Source: Serpula lacrymans var. lacrymans S7.9
Taxonomy: Eukaryota; Basidiomycota; Agaricomycetes; Boletales; Serpulaceae
DNA: 64,000 bases
NCBI RefSeq assembly: GCF_000218685.1
Contig: NW_006763293.1
Span: 800,720 to 864,719 of the forward strand
Direction: 5' to 3'
Within the stretch, counting starts at the first letter, position 1. The number at the start of each line of letters is the position of its first letter. Shown here piece after piece: positions 44,535-57,113 of the stretch. The notes below the pieces were generated by a model. The model made no database searches. It saw only the letters and a list, made by a program, of their open reading frames with translations, and was not told where the DNA came from. The translations under genes and the position numbers were made by a program.

Positions 44535-46509
44535 ATGGCAGACGACCAGCTCAGAACTGCTGTATCAACAAATATCAATGCTTTACTTACCTCTGGACGA
44601 ATCTCAACACCAATAAGCTCAATGGACTTGCTTGTTACCCTCATATCTTCTTCGAGGGCATCCAGGATATTAAGCTCGACTCCGTTGCTGCGTTTGACTG
44701 ATCTACCCCGTCTTGAATTAATCCTTGAAAGCTTGTCAAAAAACTGGGAACATGGAGCAATATCTCTGTCACACGAAAGTGGTCATTTGACTGTCATGGA
44801 TATCTCTCAAGGGTCCCATAACCTTCCCGATGCTGTGAACACCCGGAAGAGAAAGAGGCCAGTCGACGAAGATGCCGATTCCGCTGCTGGAGATGATGAG
44901 CAATCCTCTAGAGACTCCAGCCCTCCTCCTATGCCATCCTCGTCCCCTCTGGGAAGTCTCAGTAAAGAGCTGAAGGAGGTTTATGCCATCTTACAGAAAA
45001 GTACGGCTAAAGGACGGTTGCTAGCAGAACAGGCATGTACACAGAACCATCAATCATTTTTATTGTGCCATTTATCTTATACCGTACTGCTAGTTTCGAT
45101 CAGTCGACGGTGATTTTGAACCCATATGCGCTCATATCACTAAGGATGAATGTGCCAAAACCCGACGCACCACATCGCTACCTGTGTCGAATAGCTCACA
45201 TACCAATCCTGCCATCTGTGATCGTGTTCACTTCAGGCCTCTTCTTCGACCGCATACCGATCCCACTCTTGGTCATTGCTCCTACCTTAATACCTGTTAC
45301 TCGGAGCCAACATATGCACAGTCACCATCAATCCCACCGTTCCCATCGTCACACCAATCTCGAGTTTCACTTCCGTCTGGCCTTGGTGCAGGAGGAAGGG
45401 GGAAAGAGAAAGCCCCATGTCGATATCTTCATTTTGAAATAGACTGGGATGAGAGGGACGCACAGTTGATGGTCGCAGTGGGTGCTACAGGGAAAGAGAA
45501 GACAACAAAAGAGAAGCCTTTCAGACTGGGAATTGGGATGGGCCCAGATGGGAAGCACATGCAGGTGGTAAGTTCATCGCCGATAATCATGGTTCTTTCT
45601 CGTAAACTTCATTTCGTCTACCACTCAAGCTACCACCACAATGGATCAATTGTGATCTTCGCCGCTTCGACTACTCCATTCTAGGTAAATTTCACGTTAT
45701 CATGGCAGATCCACCATGGGATATCCATATGAGTGTAGGCCTTCTTTGCAATTTCCGGGGCTCCGTCCTAAGAAAATTCCTGTAGTTGCCGTATGGTACA
45801 ATGACAGACGATGAGATGCGCGCAATGCCAATCCCAGCACTCCAAGATGAAGGCATGCTTTTCCTTTGGGTAACGGGACGCGCCATGGAAGTGGGAAGAG
45901 AGTGCCTCCGCGTTTGGGGTTATACTCGCGTAGACGAGGTGGTGTGGGTCAAAACGAATCAGGTAACGCAAGCATTCTGGCCTCCCTATGATAGCTCTGC
46001 GTTTATTCATTCAAATGTCGGGTTTTCTTTGTATTGTTCCGTACAGCTACAACGTGTCATCCGCACTGGACGAACTGGGCATTGGCTAAATCACACCAAA
46101 GAACACATGCTGGTGGGCGTGAAGACGCACACAGACGACGAAGGAAACCTCAAGTTTCCGGCGTGGGCGAACCGTGGACTAGACACAGACGTCATTGTGA
46201 GCGAGGTGCGCGAAACCAGTAGGAAACCAGACGAGGTGTACGGCTTGATCGAGCGTATGTGTCCCGGAGGAAGGAAGATAGAAATCTTTGGGAGGAAGCA
46301 TAATACGAGGCCCGGGTAAGTTTGCCACCGTTTATTCGATTGTATTGAGTTTCTACTGATGCTGTGCGTTTGTTGATCCTTGCAGGTGGCTGACGCTTGG
46401 GAATCAGCTGGGTGCAGATCAGATATATGAGGAAGACCTTGCGGCGAGAATCAAAGCGAGGTATCCTGAGAGAATGACAGGGGCGGCACCCACTGGTGGA
46501 CGTCGATAA
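44535..46509 (+). CDS. mRNA N6-adenosine methyltransferase (MT-A70, METTL3/Ime4)
   Basis: Six exons: 44535-45036, 45104-45567, 45630-45734, 45786-45962, 46047-46315, 46386-46509, 546 residues. The N-terminal half is helical and disordered. The MT-A70 domain begins near residue 315 with [16 protein letters not shown], then the catalytic DPPW at 349-352, [39 protein letters not shown] and [18 protein letters not shown]. It uses S-adenosylmethionine to make m6A in mRNA, in fungi often linked to meiosis or fruiting. The exon 1 donor was taken as GTACAC at 45037 because only it keeps the frame. Confidence 0.95.
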
Positions 46510-46818
46510 GAAATTTGGCAAGGACCTATCAGGACATCCGGGACTACAACGTAGGACATTTGTGCATCTCCATCATGTTGTCAATCGCTTTCACGGACTG
46601 CTGTTGTACAACAGTTACCATATCACTTCTTGTAGCCTCCACTGTATCTGTACAATGATGGTGCTGTGATTGCTTAAATAATCTAATGAGTACAGGTCTA
46701 CATACGTGTGTCCGAATCCCTAAAGACCCGTCTATTAGTGCAACAAATGTTCTTAAGGACGTCCACCCAGATTACCCCTATTATACCTGTAATTCTACAA
46801 AAGATACCCTGTAACACA
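46510..46818. other. Convergent 3' ends of IME4 and hydrolase
   Basis: No gene seen; AT-rich 3' UTR-like sequence. Confidence 0.4.
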
Positions 46819-48500
46819 TCAAGAACTATTGTCATTTGGAGTGGACTGTCGCGGTTGCTTGGGTGGGCGATCCAGTTCCTTGACGAGAAGGTCATTCACT
46901 GCCCTTGGGTTGTCTAGATAAACTGTAGTAAATGTATTAGCTGATGCGTTGGCGAAAGTGGAAAAGAAAGAGAAGTAGAAGAAAAGAGGAAAGGCTGACC
47001 ATGGTGTCCGGCGTGAGGCACGATATACATTCTGCCTTGCTCATTGCCAGCTTTCCGAAGGTTTGACACAGATTTCGAGCCACCTTCAGGATCCATCCAG
47101 TCATGATCTCCATCTTTGAGGACATATCAGTAATCTGTAACTTGAGAGTGTAGAAAAGGGTACGAACAAACAAAAGTGATAGGAATCTTGAGCGCGCCCA
47201 CCCGGTCAACGAGAGGCATGCGTGCATGTGCGCCTGGTGCCAAGATGTGTGCTTGCGAGAAACCATCAGATGAGAAGTGGCCGAATCACGAAGAAGAACA
47301 AGCTTACAGATACAGTATTCACCAGAACCCTTAGCTAGAGTGATGTTGAGAATGTAATCATGCATATCCTTAGTTTCGTCTGGGCTGAGGCCAGAGAATC
47401 GGCGGGATGAGTACTGTACGCGTGTCCATGTCAGAAGACCATCTGGAGATCGATCGATAGAGAAATCTTACCTTTCCGACTAGTAGAGGGCCCCAGAACA
47501 AGGATGATCTGATCACCTGAAATGGACTCCAACCCTCCTCCCAGAGATACGTGAAGAGCTTGGCGGATCGACTTTCGTACCTCTTCTGTGCCTTCTGTTC
47601 GTCCTTAAGGCGTTTAACCTCGCCCTTCGAAGCTGCTATCGCCGAATCGCTGACACTGCTGGCTGCATCTCCGGTATCGGTCAATTCTCGAGATGGGATA
47701 TCAGTGTTGTTCGGATCCCGAGGAACTCCGGCAGGTGAGAGTAAGATAAGCTTGTTGACACGTGTAGGATAACGGAGAGCGTATGCGACACTGAAGTAAG
47801 CACCAAGTGAATGGCCAATGAGTGTCATCTTGTCCAAATCCATTTTCTCTCGCCATTCCTCAAGTGAGTCTACGAAAAATGATTCTGCTTCTTTGACGCG
47901 GCCGGCGACATCGTCGCGTTTAGCTTTAATGGTAAAAGGCACGCGAGCAGAGCGGCCCATTCCAAGCCAATCGAGTGCGTACACATCTGTTCCACGGTGG
48001 CCTGCCCACTGGGCGAGCGTTGGGAAGTTGCGGAAGAAAAATGCGAGGCCCGCACCGTAACCATGAAGTACGACTGCAGGGGGTGGGGCAGAAGGTGATG
48101 GGGAGGTGGACTTGATGGACAAAGTATTGATGTAATGTCTCGGGGTGGCTAGTGTAACCTTCTCATTGTGTGCTATCACTGGGCTATCATCATTTGGAGA
48201 AGTCGAAAGTTGCTCCGGAATAAAAAACGGGAGTCTCCTGATTATTAGTCAAGTTGGCTGAGTGATGGGGAGCTAACACGTTACTTATTATGAGTACCTA
48301 CCTTAGTAGACGTTCTTCAGAAGCTGCACCCTGCTTCTCCCCAGCTGCCCACCTATCGGAGCGAATCAGCTATGCATTGAAGAAAGACTAATTGAAACTG
48401 ATGCGTGCCAGCTCCGTAAGCTTGCTGTAAACGTGACTGGGATATCTCGAGCTGGAGGCAATGGGAGGAAGGGCGAAGAGTTGGCTGCTGAGGCTGTCAT
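46819..48500 (-). CDS. Alpha/beta hydrolase of the ABHD5/Cld1 (CGI-58) family
   Basis: Seven exons on the minus strand (48409-48500, 48302-48352, 47472-48237, 47308-47413, 47168-47251, 47000-47113, 46819-46922), 438 residues. Signatures: VVLHGYGAGLAFFFRN (oxyanion loop), YALDWLGMGRS, nucleophile elbow GHSLG (Ser191), YGDHDWMDP (acid) and HAGHH (His). An Arg/Lys-rich insert separates the core. Fungal relatives are cardiolipin or lysolipid acyl hydrolases/acyltransferases at mitochondria or lipid droplets. The first intron needs a GC-AG donor (CTG|GCACGC), which gives SWWAAGEKQ as in the family. An in-frame ATG at 48623 would add 41 hydrophobic residues; start uncertain. Confidence 0.87.
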
Positions 48501-48867
48501 TGCTGCAGCGGACCTGCGAAGAATATTAAGAGCAGAAATGCTGGATGATGGTGGTTGAAGACAAGAGGGTATAAAGAGGATAAAGAAAGACAGAAAGGAG
48601 AGCACAGGATGGAACGAGGACAAGCAAATTCACTTGGTACGGTCCAGTATATCTAATAAATCTAGCTCTGCCGGGCTTGCGTTACAAACGTGCCGGGGCA
48701 GTGCCGTGTGCGGTTGCCTGTGCCGACGCCAAAGCCGATGCCGGGAATACTCGTGGTGGTCCACGTACCAGTAGACCGCCTCACGCCACAAAGACTTTGG
48801 GATCGTAATTGGAACTCCGCATGTGAGCCATTCTTTCTTCAACACACCCAAGCTCGACGGTGTAGCG
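48501..48867. other. Divergent promoter of hydrolase and CWC21
   Basis: No gene called. Serves both divergent genes; if the hydrolase begins at 48623 the spacer is 244 bp. Confidence 0.45.
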
Positions 48868-50219
48868 ATGTATAACGGTATAGGTCTTACCACACCCCGT
48901 GGAAGGTATGTGGTACTTTAATTCTTGGTGCTTATATGCGCTCACATGCGCTTTCAGCGGTACCAATGGATATGTCATTCGTAATTTATCAACTCTTCGT
49001 GTACATCAAACAGCTGCAGAGAGAGCCGCTGCTTGGGACGTAGCTCCCCCGAAACACAGGGAACCGGATGAAGCCATATTGGAGCATGAGCGTAAACGAA
49101 AAGTTGAGGTCAAATGTCTGGAACTTCAACTAGAACTGGAAGACCAAGGGTATGTTATGTCCATGCTTTATAATTTATCGCTGACACCTCATCTCGAATA
49201 GTATGGACGACGAAAAAATTGAAACACAAGTTGACGAACTGCGTGAAAAACTCTTACAAAATCTTGCCTCTTTACCCTCATCGGCTAAAAGTTTGCGTCC
49301 TTCCGACACTCATGGCATTGCTGCTGCCAAGAAAGCTGAGCTTAGCAAAATGGCTCGTGCGCTTGGTACACGCAGTAATTATTCCGAGGGAGAGGCGTTC
49401 GATTGTGAAAAGCAGGAGGAGAATCGGTTGCGTCGCTTGGCAGAACGGGAGGAGAGGGATAAGAAAAGAGAAGAAGAGCGTGCCAAGATGCTGGAGCAGC
49501 GTCAAAAGTGGGAAGCAGAAAAGAAGGAGCGTGATCGTCTCAGGCGTAGAGAAGAGGATAGGCTTAGACAAGAACGAGAGGAAGCAGATTTGAAAAGGAA
49601 AGAACGGATGCCCCCACCCCCACTACCCCCTTCCAGAGATAGACCGAGGGATGTTCGTGAACGTGGCCGCTACCGCGACAACGCTCGTGACAGGCAAAGT
49701 AGGAGTCCTCTTCGCCCAGAAGATCGCGAACGAGACCGAGATATACGTCGCCGTCGTCGTTCACCTTCTTATTCTCGTTCTCGTTCGCCTCCACCCCGCC
49801 GTTCACCGTCCCCAAACCAAATAAAATCGCGATCACGTTCTCCCTATGTGAGTAGGGACCGATATCATCGTTCAGGGTCACCAGTCCCGCCGTCCAGGCG
49901 TTCCCCCCCTCCGACACCACCCCGTCGGACACGCTCACGCTCAGAGTCACCTCCTTTACGCCGCGCCCGTCGTCATTCAGAGTCGCCACCGCCAAAACGC
50001 ATCCGCGACCGGTCGGATTCTCCACCTCCTCGACGGACTCGGTCACCGTATCATCAAAGTAGAGGCAGAGATATGGATGTTGACAAACCTCGTGGCAGAC
50101 GAGCCTCAGTATCGCCTCGCTCTGATCACAGCGGGCGATCGCGCTCTCGGTCCGCTAGCTCCTCGATGTCAGTCAGCACTGGAAGAAGTCGATCGAGGAG
50201 TGCTAGTCGAAGTGATTGA
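48868..50219 (+). CDS. Spliceosome protein Cwc21/SRRM2-like
   Basis: Three exons: 48868-48905, 48958-49149, 49202-50219, 415 residues. The extreme N-terminus MYNGIGLTTPRGSGTNGYVI is the hallmark of Cwc21/SRm300, which contacts Prp8 and Snu114 in the spliceosome. A cwf21 helix (EHERKRKVEVKCLELQLEL, about 48-75) and a long Glu/Arg coiled coil follow, then an Arg/Ser-rich tail (SRSRSPP-type repeats) typical of SRRM2-like proteins and absent from yeast Cwc21. The tiny 38-nt first exon explains why only part of the gene is seen as an ORF. Confidence 0.93.
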
Positions 50220-50872
50220 TTGTAAACATGCGTTCTTGTTCTGTTTCCTGTCTATACTGCTTGATTGTTTTTTAAAACCGGTTTATGTGTATCTGTACTG
50301 AATTCACGTACTTCTCGAGCGCAAGCCCTTTGATTTCGAACGATCTCAAGTGCTATTGGATCGGTTGTTGCAATGCTTAACAGCGCTCAACGTTGAGCTC
50401 AACAGATAAAGCCTCGTTGACTTGGAATATATTACAACTCAACTCCTCACGGGTCCCTCTTGAGCTTGTTTCGCTACTAGCTGGATAACACCGACCTTAC
50501 TTATTCTGTCGAATCCTTTGTGCATGGCAATAGTAAACAGCTGAGTGGTTCGGTAATGGGCCCGTTGCCCCAGCTGTCAAAGTCCGAGTCATTCAAACGC
50601 ATGCTGTTGCTGGACTGTTTATAACCAGACACTGCAGTGGGTCATTTGCTTCCTGTACTAAGGCTGTTGGCCATTACTCCAGACTACCGTCGTTGTACGG
50701 CTCTTCTGCACATAAATTCCTATAAGACACCTGTTCCTCATTTCGCATCGTCCTCCAGTTGTCTTTGGTCCATTCGAACGTTCATAAAATCCATTCAACT
50801 CAGACTTTGGATCCCCACATTCTCATTCTACACGTTCCCCGTGGTCGGCGCTACAGTATTTAACTAGCTAAA
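50220..50872. promoter_or_regulatory. Intergenic and ARG8 promoter side with a Gcn4-type half site
   Basis: No gene. A GAGTCA core (50586-50591, complement TGACTC), about 285 bp upstream of ARG8, is the core bound by Gcn4/Cpc1-type bZIP factors that induce amino-acid synthesis genes. An inverted CCAAT (ATTGG, about 50355) is also present. These are short words; function is inferred from the neighbour. Confidence 0.35.
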
Positions 50873-52720
50873 ATGAGACCCACTACTTTGTCCCGGTTTT
50901 CTAGCCCTGCTGCCACCAGCAGAATACGACTTTTTGCAAATAGAAGGACACCTATCAATGCACGTTTTGCATCGGGAGTCGCACCCGAAGTATGTCTGTG
51001 GTCCTTTCAACCCTCATGCCAACTTTTAATTGTAATTCCAGCCATCAGCGAGCAAGCGCTACCTTTCCCCAACATATTCCTTTTCTTCGACCGTGTCACC
51101 AGAAACTGCGAATACCCTCGCTCTCGGAGACGAATATATCCTCGGCGTTTACGCACGACCTTCCCTCGTGCTCTCACATGGTCGCGGTTGCTGGGTGTGG
51201 GATAAGGATGGCCGGCGATTCCTCGACTTTAGTGCAGGCATTGCTGTCAACGCACTAGGACACTCAGACCCGGAGCTTGTCGAAGTAAGTCACTTATCAT
51301 TGTATTTGCATGAAGTAGTGGACTTTGTTGGATTTTCGCTGCCTTTGCTGTGCTCTGCACATAACGTTGGACACCGGTTTAGAGGTCTATGCGGGTAGCA
51401 CCGTTTTACACAAGATGCAGATACATGCTTTTTACTTCTCTCTAAAATCCGCCGAACCAGTGCTTATTTTTACAATTTACATTATAGGTATTTCAAACGC
51501 AGGCTTCGAAGCTTATTCACACTTCAAATGCCTTCCACAATGAATGGGCACCGAAACTTGCTAAGCTCCTCGTAGATCTTACTCAACGAGATGGTGGCTT
51601 GGGATATGCTGCTGGCAGTACATCGTCATCTGGCGCTGGTGCAAAGGTTTTCTTCGCAAATTCGGGAACCGAAGCAAACGAGGGCGCACTCAAAATTGCT
51701 CGTAAAGTTGGCAAGGACCGTTGGGCCGCCAAAACTGGCGGAAAGCCAGACGACCCCGCCTGCATCAAAACACGCATCGCATGCTTTGAAAGCTCGTTCC
51801 ATGGGCGGAGTATGGGCGCTCTGAGCGTTACATCAAATGCGAAGTACCAGACGCCATTTACCCCGTTGATACCAAATATTGACCGCGGAGTGCTGAATGA
51901 TCACTCATGCCTGAACGGGTTAGTAGGTGAAGACACCTGCGCTGTGATTGTTGAGTGTATACAAGGAGAGGGTGGTATCAACGGCGCTAATGAAGAGTGG
52001 TTGCGAGCGTTGAGGAAACGCTGTGATGAGATGGGTGCTGTACTGATCTTTGATGAAATCCAGGCAAGTACAGTAACAATTTCTCGACACTTGTCAAGAA
52101 TGATTAATTGATGGGCATGCGTTTAGTGCGGAATGTACAGGACGGGAACGATGTGGGCACACTCGGTGTTCCCTGTGGACTGCCATCCAGATATGTTGAC
52201 GGTGGCAAAACCCCTCGCAAATGGTTATCCCATCGGTGCTGTGTTGATGCGCGATAGCATTGCATTAACAATGACACCGGGTGAGTCACTACAAGCTGAT
52301 GCTTGAATTACAGGAAGTTGACACGTCTACAAAATAGGCACGCATGGGACCACATTTGGTGGATCACCAATGGCCTGTGCTTTAGGCCATCATGTTTTGT
52401 CTCGCATCAGCTCACGGCCCTTCATCACCAATCTTCAGGAGACAAGCGCCTATCTCTCCGATCGGCTCGAGCTTTTGCCGAAGTGGTTCCCCGAGTTCTT
52501 ACACCCGGAGGTACGCGGAAGGGGGCTGATTAGAGGGCTTGGATTTAAAAATCTAGAGCACCCTGGAGAGGTTGTTCGTCTCGCACGTGAACGGGGGGTT
52601 TTCATGCTGACGGCGGGTAAGGACGCCGTGAGACTTGTTCCCTCTTTGAACGTGGAGAAAGAGCAGGTGGACATGGCAGTTGACGTACTTGAAGGATGCT
52701 TGAGCACTCTACGGGGATAG
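50873..52720 (+). CDS. Acetylornithine aminotransferase, mitochondrial
   Basis: Five exons: 50873-50989, 51042-51284, 51488-52063, 52127-52280, 52338-52720, 490 residues. An Arg/Ser-rich N-terminus suits a mitochondrial presequence. It is a class III PLP aminotransferase: NSGTEANEGALKIARK, FHGRSMGALS, LIFDEIQCGMYRTG, Schiff-base Lys340 in VAKPLANGYPIGA, HGTTFGGSPMACA. It converts N-acetylglutamate semialdehyde to N-acetylornithine in arginine synthesis. The third intron has a classic GC-AG donor (CAG|GCAAGT). The second intron, 203 bp, is the longest measured in the window. A Gcn4-like core lies upstream. Confidence 0.94.
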
Positions 52721-53136
52721 ATGGAGGATTTAGAACGATGTACAGAAATTCTTGGTACTTCTCTCCATGGTATCGTGGGTTGCAAGAATCTAATGCGGTT
52801 TCCACTTTGTGAAACGCTCTGACTTGTCGAGTTGCATCGGTCCATTCTGGCGTCCGCGTAAGGAAGTGATCCATGGCCGTCGGCAGGTTCGGTCACGTGC
52901 AGTGCAGCCAATCAGATGAGAACTATTTCCCATGTCTTATAAGGTTGCCAACGAAACTTATTCATAACAAAATTCTTCTGCCTTTTCGTTCCCCCAAGTA
53001 AGTTACGTTCATTCCATACCGTCAAACCGTACTAAGGCTATACGACTTCGCTGCAACTAGCCAGCTTGGTACTAGCTCGTTTCTGCTGCATATATAAGCT
53101 CAGTGACTGCAGTCGGGCACTCCTTAAAATCGTACA
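52721..53136 (+). promoter_or_regulatory. HEM1 upstream region with CACGTG and CCAAT
   Basis: CACGTG (52894-52899) and CCAAT (52908-52912) sit close together about 225-245 bp upstream of the HEM1 start. CCAAT is the core for the HAP/CBC complex, which in fungi controls heme and respiratory genes; CACGTG is a bHLH site. Inference from words and neighbour only. Confidence 0.4.
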
Positions 53137-55334
53137 ATGGAGAGGCTTTCCTCACTTGCTCGCTTCAAAGCGTCCTGTCCGTTCTTGGGCAGGACACAAT
53201 CCACTACTCTTCGTAGTTTGTGCACATCGTCTTCCCCGCGCTTCCCCTCGCTCTCCAAATTGACTGAGACGGCTACACAATGTCCTATCATGGGTCCAGC
53301 TCTTGCTATGCGTTCCACTCAAATGGTTGCTGGATATGCCAGTGTCGCAGGCCAGGCTGACGTGCAGAAAATTCATCATAGCAAGGGCATCTTCCCTGGC
53401 ACAGTTCTCTCTGATGCTGACATTGCCAAATGCCCCCATGCTTCGGCTGCTCGTGCTGCAGCTCGCATGGCCGAGGACCTGGCTGCTGCTTCTACTCCTG
53501 TGGAAGCTGCCAAAGCGGCTGCCGTTGGGTGTCCCTTCCATCAAAAGGCGTCTGCGAATTCTTCTACCGTGGCGCCTGCCAAGGAAGAAGCTGCCGCCGA
53601 AGATACGCCTGGTGCATTCAGTTACGGCCAGTTCTACAATACAGAGCTCGACAAGAAGCACAAGGACCAATCCTACCGCTACTTTAACAACATCAACAGG
53701 CTTGCGGCTAAATTTCCAGTTGCTCACACTGCCAATGTCAAGGACGAAGTGGAGGTGTGGTGCGCAAATGACTACCTAGGCATGGGAAATAACCCGGTTG
53801 TCCTTGAGACTATGCAGTGCGTCTCCTTCTGTTTACTGCTGCGACTAATCTTCATTAATTAATCCGGTCGTTTTCTACAGTCGAGCACTCGATAAGTACG
53901 GCGCTGGAGCCGGTGGTACTCGTAATATCGCAGGCAATGGTGCTATGCATCTCGCTCTTGAGAAAGAGCTTGCTACCCTTCATCGCAAACCGGCCGCCCT
54001 CGTCTTTTCGTCTTGTTACGTCGCTAACGACGCTACGCTCTCTACACTTGGCTCTAAGCTACCTGGTTGTGTGTTTTTCTCTGACTCGTCCAACCATGCG
54101 TCTATGATTCAGGGCATACGTCACTCTGGTGCAAAGAAGGTTATTTTCAAACACAACGATTTAGAAGACTTGGAGCAAAAGCTAAAAATGTGGCCTTTGG
54201 ATACTCCGAAGGTAATTGCCTTTGAGAGTGTATACTCCATGTGCGGTAGCATTGGCCCGATTAAGGAGATTTGTGACCTGGCAAAGAAATATGGAGCCTT
54301 GACATTCCTCGACGAAGTTCATGCTGTCGGACTGTACGGTCCCCGCGGTGCGGGTGTAGCTGAACATCTTGATTACGAGGCACACAGAGCTGCTGGTCAA
54401 AACCCTGAGCCTGTTAGGGACAGCATCATGGATCGTGTGGATATTATCACTGGTACGTTATGCCGTCCCCTTCATTGTCGGATTTTGTCATTTACACTTT
54501 TATGCAGGTACTTTAGGCAAGGCTTATGGCACGGTTGGAGGGTACATCGCTGGCTCGCACAACTTTGTCGACATGATTCGGTCATACGCTCCCGGTTTTA
54601 TCTTCACTACATCTCTCCCTCCCGCAACGGTAGCTGGCGCCCGTGCTTCTGTCATCTACCAGAAGCATCACGTCGGTGATCGTGCACTTAAACAAGTCAA
54701 TGTCCGCACTGTTAAAGCTCGTCTTGCGTCTCTTGATATCCCGGTTGTTCCTGGTCCTTCGCATATTATTCCGGTTCTCGTCGGCGATGCTGGTCTTGCA
54801 AAGCAAGCAAGCGATAAATTGTTAATGGAGCACGGTATCTACGTACAGTCTATCAACTACCCTACTGTTCCGGTGGGCGAGGAGCGTCTCAGAGTCACGG
54901 TGACCCCCCGCCATACCGCAGAACAAATGGACGGCCTCGTTGCAGCTCTCGATAAAACTTTCATGGACCTCAGCATCAACCGTCTCAGTGATTGGGTGAA
55001 GCTTGGTGGACGTGCAGGTGTGGGCATTGGCAAAGAAAACGAGGTCGAACCTATCTGGAGTGATATGCAAATCAAGGAAGCTGGTGCTCCACGTACACTC
55101 AAAAATGGCGAGCAGGCATACGTGAACAGCGACGCTGTTTCAACTGTCCGAGACAGCTTCATGGAATTGTTAGGCCCTATTATGAACGTGCAGGATGACA
55201 AGATTGACGGCAAGGTGGAGTCCGCTTTAGTTGATGGTGCACTGAAATTGGCCTCAGGAGCAATGCACAAGGTGACTTACGCACCAGAGAGGGTGGAAGT
55301 GCCTGTTGCTCCTATGGTTGCGGTCTCTGCCTGA
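53137..55334 (+). CDS. 5-aminolevulinate synthase, mitochondrial
   Basis: Three exons: 53137-53816, 53881-54452, 54508-55334, 692 residues. The long N-terminal region (about 170 residues) has a mitochondrial presequence and four Cys-Pro motifs at residues 14, 49, 99 and 132, as in heme-regulatory motifs. The catalytic core has [57 protein letters not shown] and PLP Lys422 in [12 protein letters not shown]. It condenses glycine and succinyl-CoA, the first step of heme synthesis. The ~120-residue extension after the core is normal in Agaricomycete enzymes as far as I know. No anomalies. Confidence 0.95.
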
Positions 55335-55633
55335 TTTACAAGTCCGTCGCTATCATGCGTGGTCACTTGCTAGTTTTTCTATTACGTTACTGCTGTCTGT
55401 CGTTTACTTTGTTTCGATTCTACATCTTTCCCGCTGGGGATGCTGTACTATCATCCCTAGCATTACAGGAAACGTGGAAATGTTATCATGTTGCATCCCA
55501 GTTATTAGGTTAGTCTCTGGTGAGCAGACATGATGTCACCTAGCCTTGATATCGTACATTTCATGCCGCTGTCGGGTGTGGGGACTGGATGTGAATACCT
55601 AAGCAAATAATTGAGATGGGTGATACATAAGTA
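55335..55633. other. Convergent 3' ends of HEM1 and the WKF gene
   Basis: No gene seen in this 299-bp spacer. Confidence 0.4.
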
Positions 55634-56930
55634 TCATGTAGAGACCGATAACACATTCAATAGTGTACGAGCTCTTGATTCTTTTACGGTATCAATTTTG
55701 ACGTCTTCTACATCCTGAGTTTTTGGAGGTTCTGTGGCAGATGGGTCTCCCACAGGCAAGGAGAGTTCTGGTGTGGATTGCTGTGGTTCAGGGGGTGACA
55801 ATATGGATTGACATGTTTTAACGAGATTCTGGATGGTTGCACAAGTTAGTGAGTTGGAGGGCTATGGATACTGAAGAATGAAACGAAATGAAGTCCTTGC
55901 ATACCTCCTTCACACCACCTTTCACGCCAGCGAGATACTGGACTAGTAGCGGGACATAATTTTCAGGAATCTGCGCGGGGCACAAAATTAGTCGGCCGCT
56001 GGGATAAGTATATCAGTGAGAAAGAGAAAGACACACAGCTTCACTCGACCATGCATTCCTAACAAGCCAGTTTTGTCGTGCTTTGTTGAACTTCCAATTT
56101 GGTGGGTCCTGAAACTGGGCATACGCATATGACAATGCTGAAAGACAAGGATCTATGTATCAGTGATAATGTACAACACAAGATGCAGATAAATCTATAC
56201 CTTTGCAAGCTTGATTAGTCAAAACTGTGTCGTTTTCAGGGTCAGGATATGGGAGATCGTGATTTTTTCGTTTCTTTTTCTTCTGTGGCTCTTGTGAGTC
56301 GTTCAGTTTGGTATCGCCATTTTCTTCCGCCAGAGTATCCTTTTTCCGTTTCTTCTTCTTCTCTCCTTTAATCTCAGTAGAAATATCTTGTGTATCCTTT
56401 GAGCTTTCCTCCTCTGTCAACTGTAGTTTCCCTTCGACCAATTTTGTGGCTTTCTTCTTTTTCTTCTTTTCAACGGTCGTGTTTTCAACTAGAACTGGTA
56501 GAGAGTTTCCAGACACTCCTTCGCCGTGATCACCGAGAACACGTTTTTCCTTCTTTCTCTTTTTATTCTCATTCATTGAGCTATTCTCTTTCAGAGCTGC
56601 CTCATCTTCCACGCTTTCCTCGATCCTGCGTTTCTCCTTTCCTGATCTTTTCTTCAATGCGCTCTCTGCATCTACATCACTGTTTGACTCCACATCTTTT
56701 ACGCGTTTTGGTTTCTTCTTCTTCTTCGTAGCTGACTCCTCTTGAGCATTTGAGGCTGTTTCATCGTCGATACGCTGGATATCGATACCGTCTGTAAATT
56801 TCTTCGGTTTTTTCTCTTCGGTTTTTACGGGAGAATGTATTGAAACATCGTCATTCCCGGCATCTATATCCTTCTTTTTAGATTTGCGAGATTTCTTGCT
56901 TTCTTTTGTGGCAGATTCGTCGATGGCCAT
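55634..56930 (-). CDS. WKF-domain Lys-rich protein (nucleolar type)
   Basis: Four exons on the minus strand: 56201-56930, 56037-56137, 55905-55970, 55634-55828, 363 residues. The first ~230 residues are Lys/Glu-rich with many KKKKRK runs, typical of nucleolar proteins. The folded part at the exon 1-2 joint (ALSYAYAQFQDPPNWKFNKA then NWLVRN) is the WKF domain (C7orf50-like). The start MAIDESATKESKK was preferred to an upstream frame of mixed character. Role inferred only: ribosome biogenesis. Divergent from ARL1. Confidence 0.78.
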
Positions 56931-57113
56931 TGATGTTCCGAGGAAAGCGAGACCTATATGCGTGAAATTGGCGACTGAGACGCGATTACTGGTCACTCCG
57001 GCTATGGCGGCAGTGCACGTGGCGAGGTACATGGGTCCCTGTAAAGTCGGACACAAGAATAGCCTTGTGAACGGCTTTCCCATCTGACCATTTCCCAAGT
57101 CTTTTTTCTTTCA

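Noticed and set aside
48500..48623. Hydrolase start at ATG 48623 with a hydrophobic leader
   Set aside because: Not clearly wrong, but the extra 41 residues do not resemble the family; kept only as an alternative.
53152..53779. Overlapping ORFs in other frames of HEM1 exon 1
   Set aside because: GC-rich coding sequence shadows; the ALAS frame has the family motifs.
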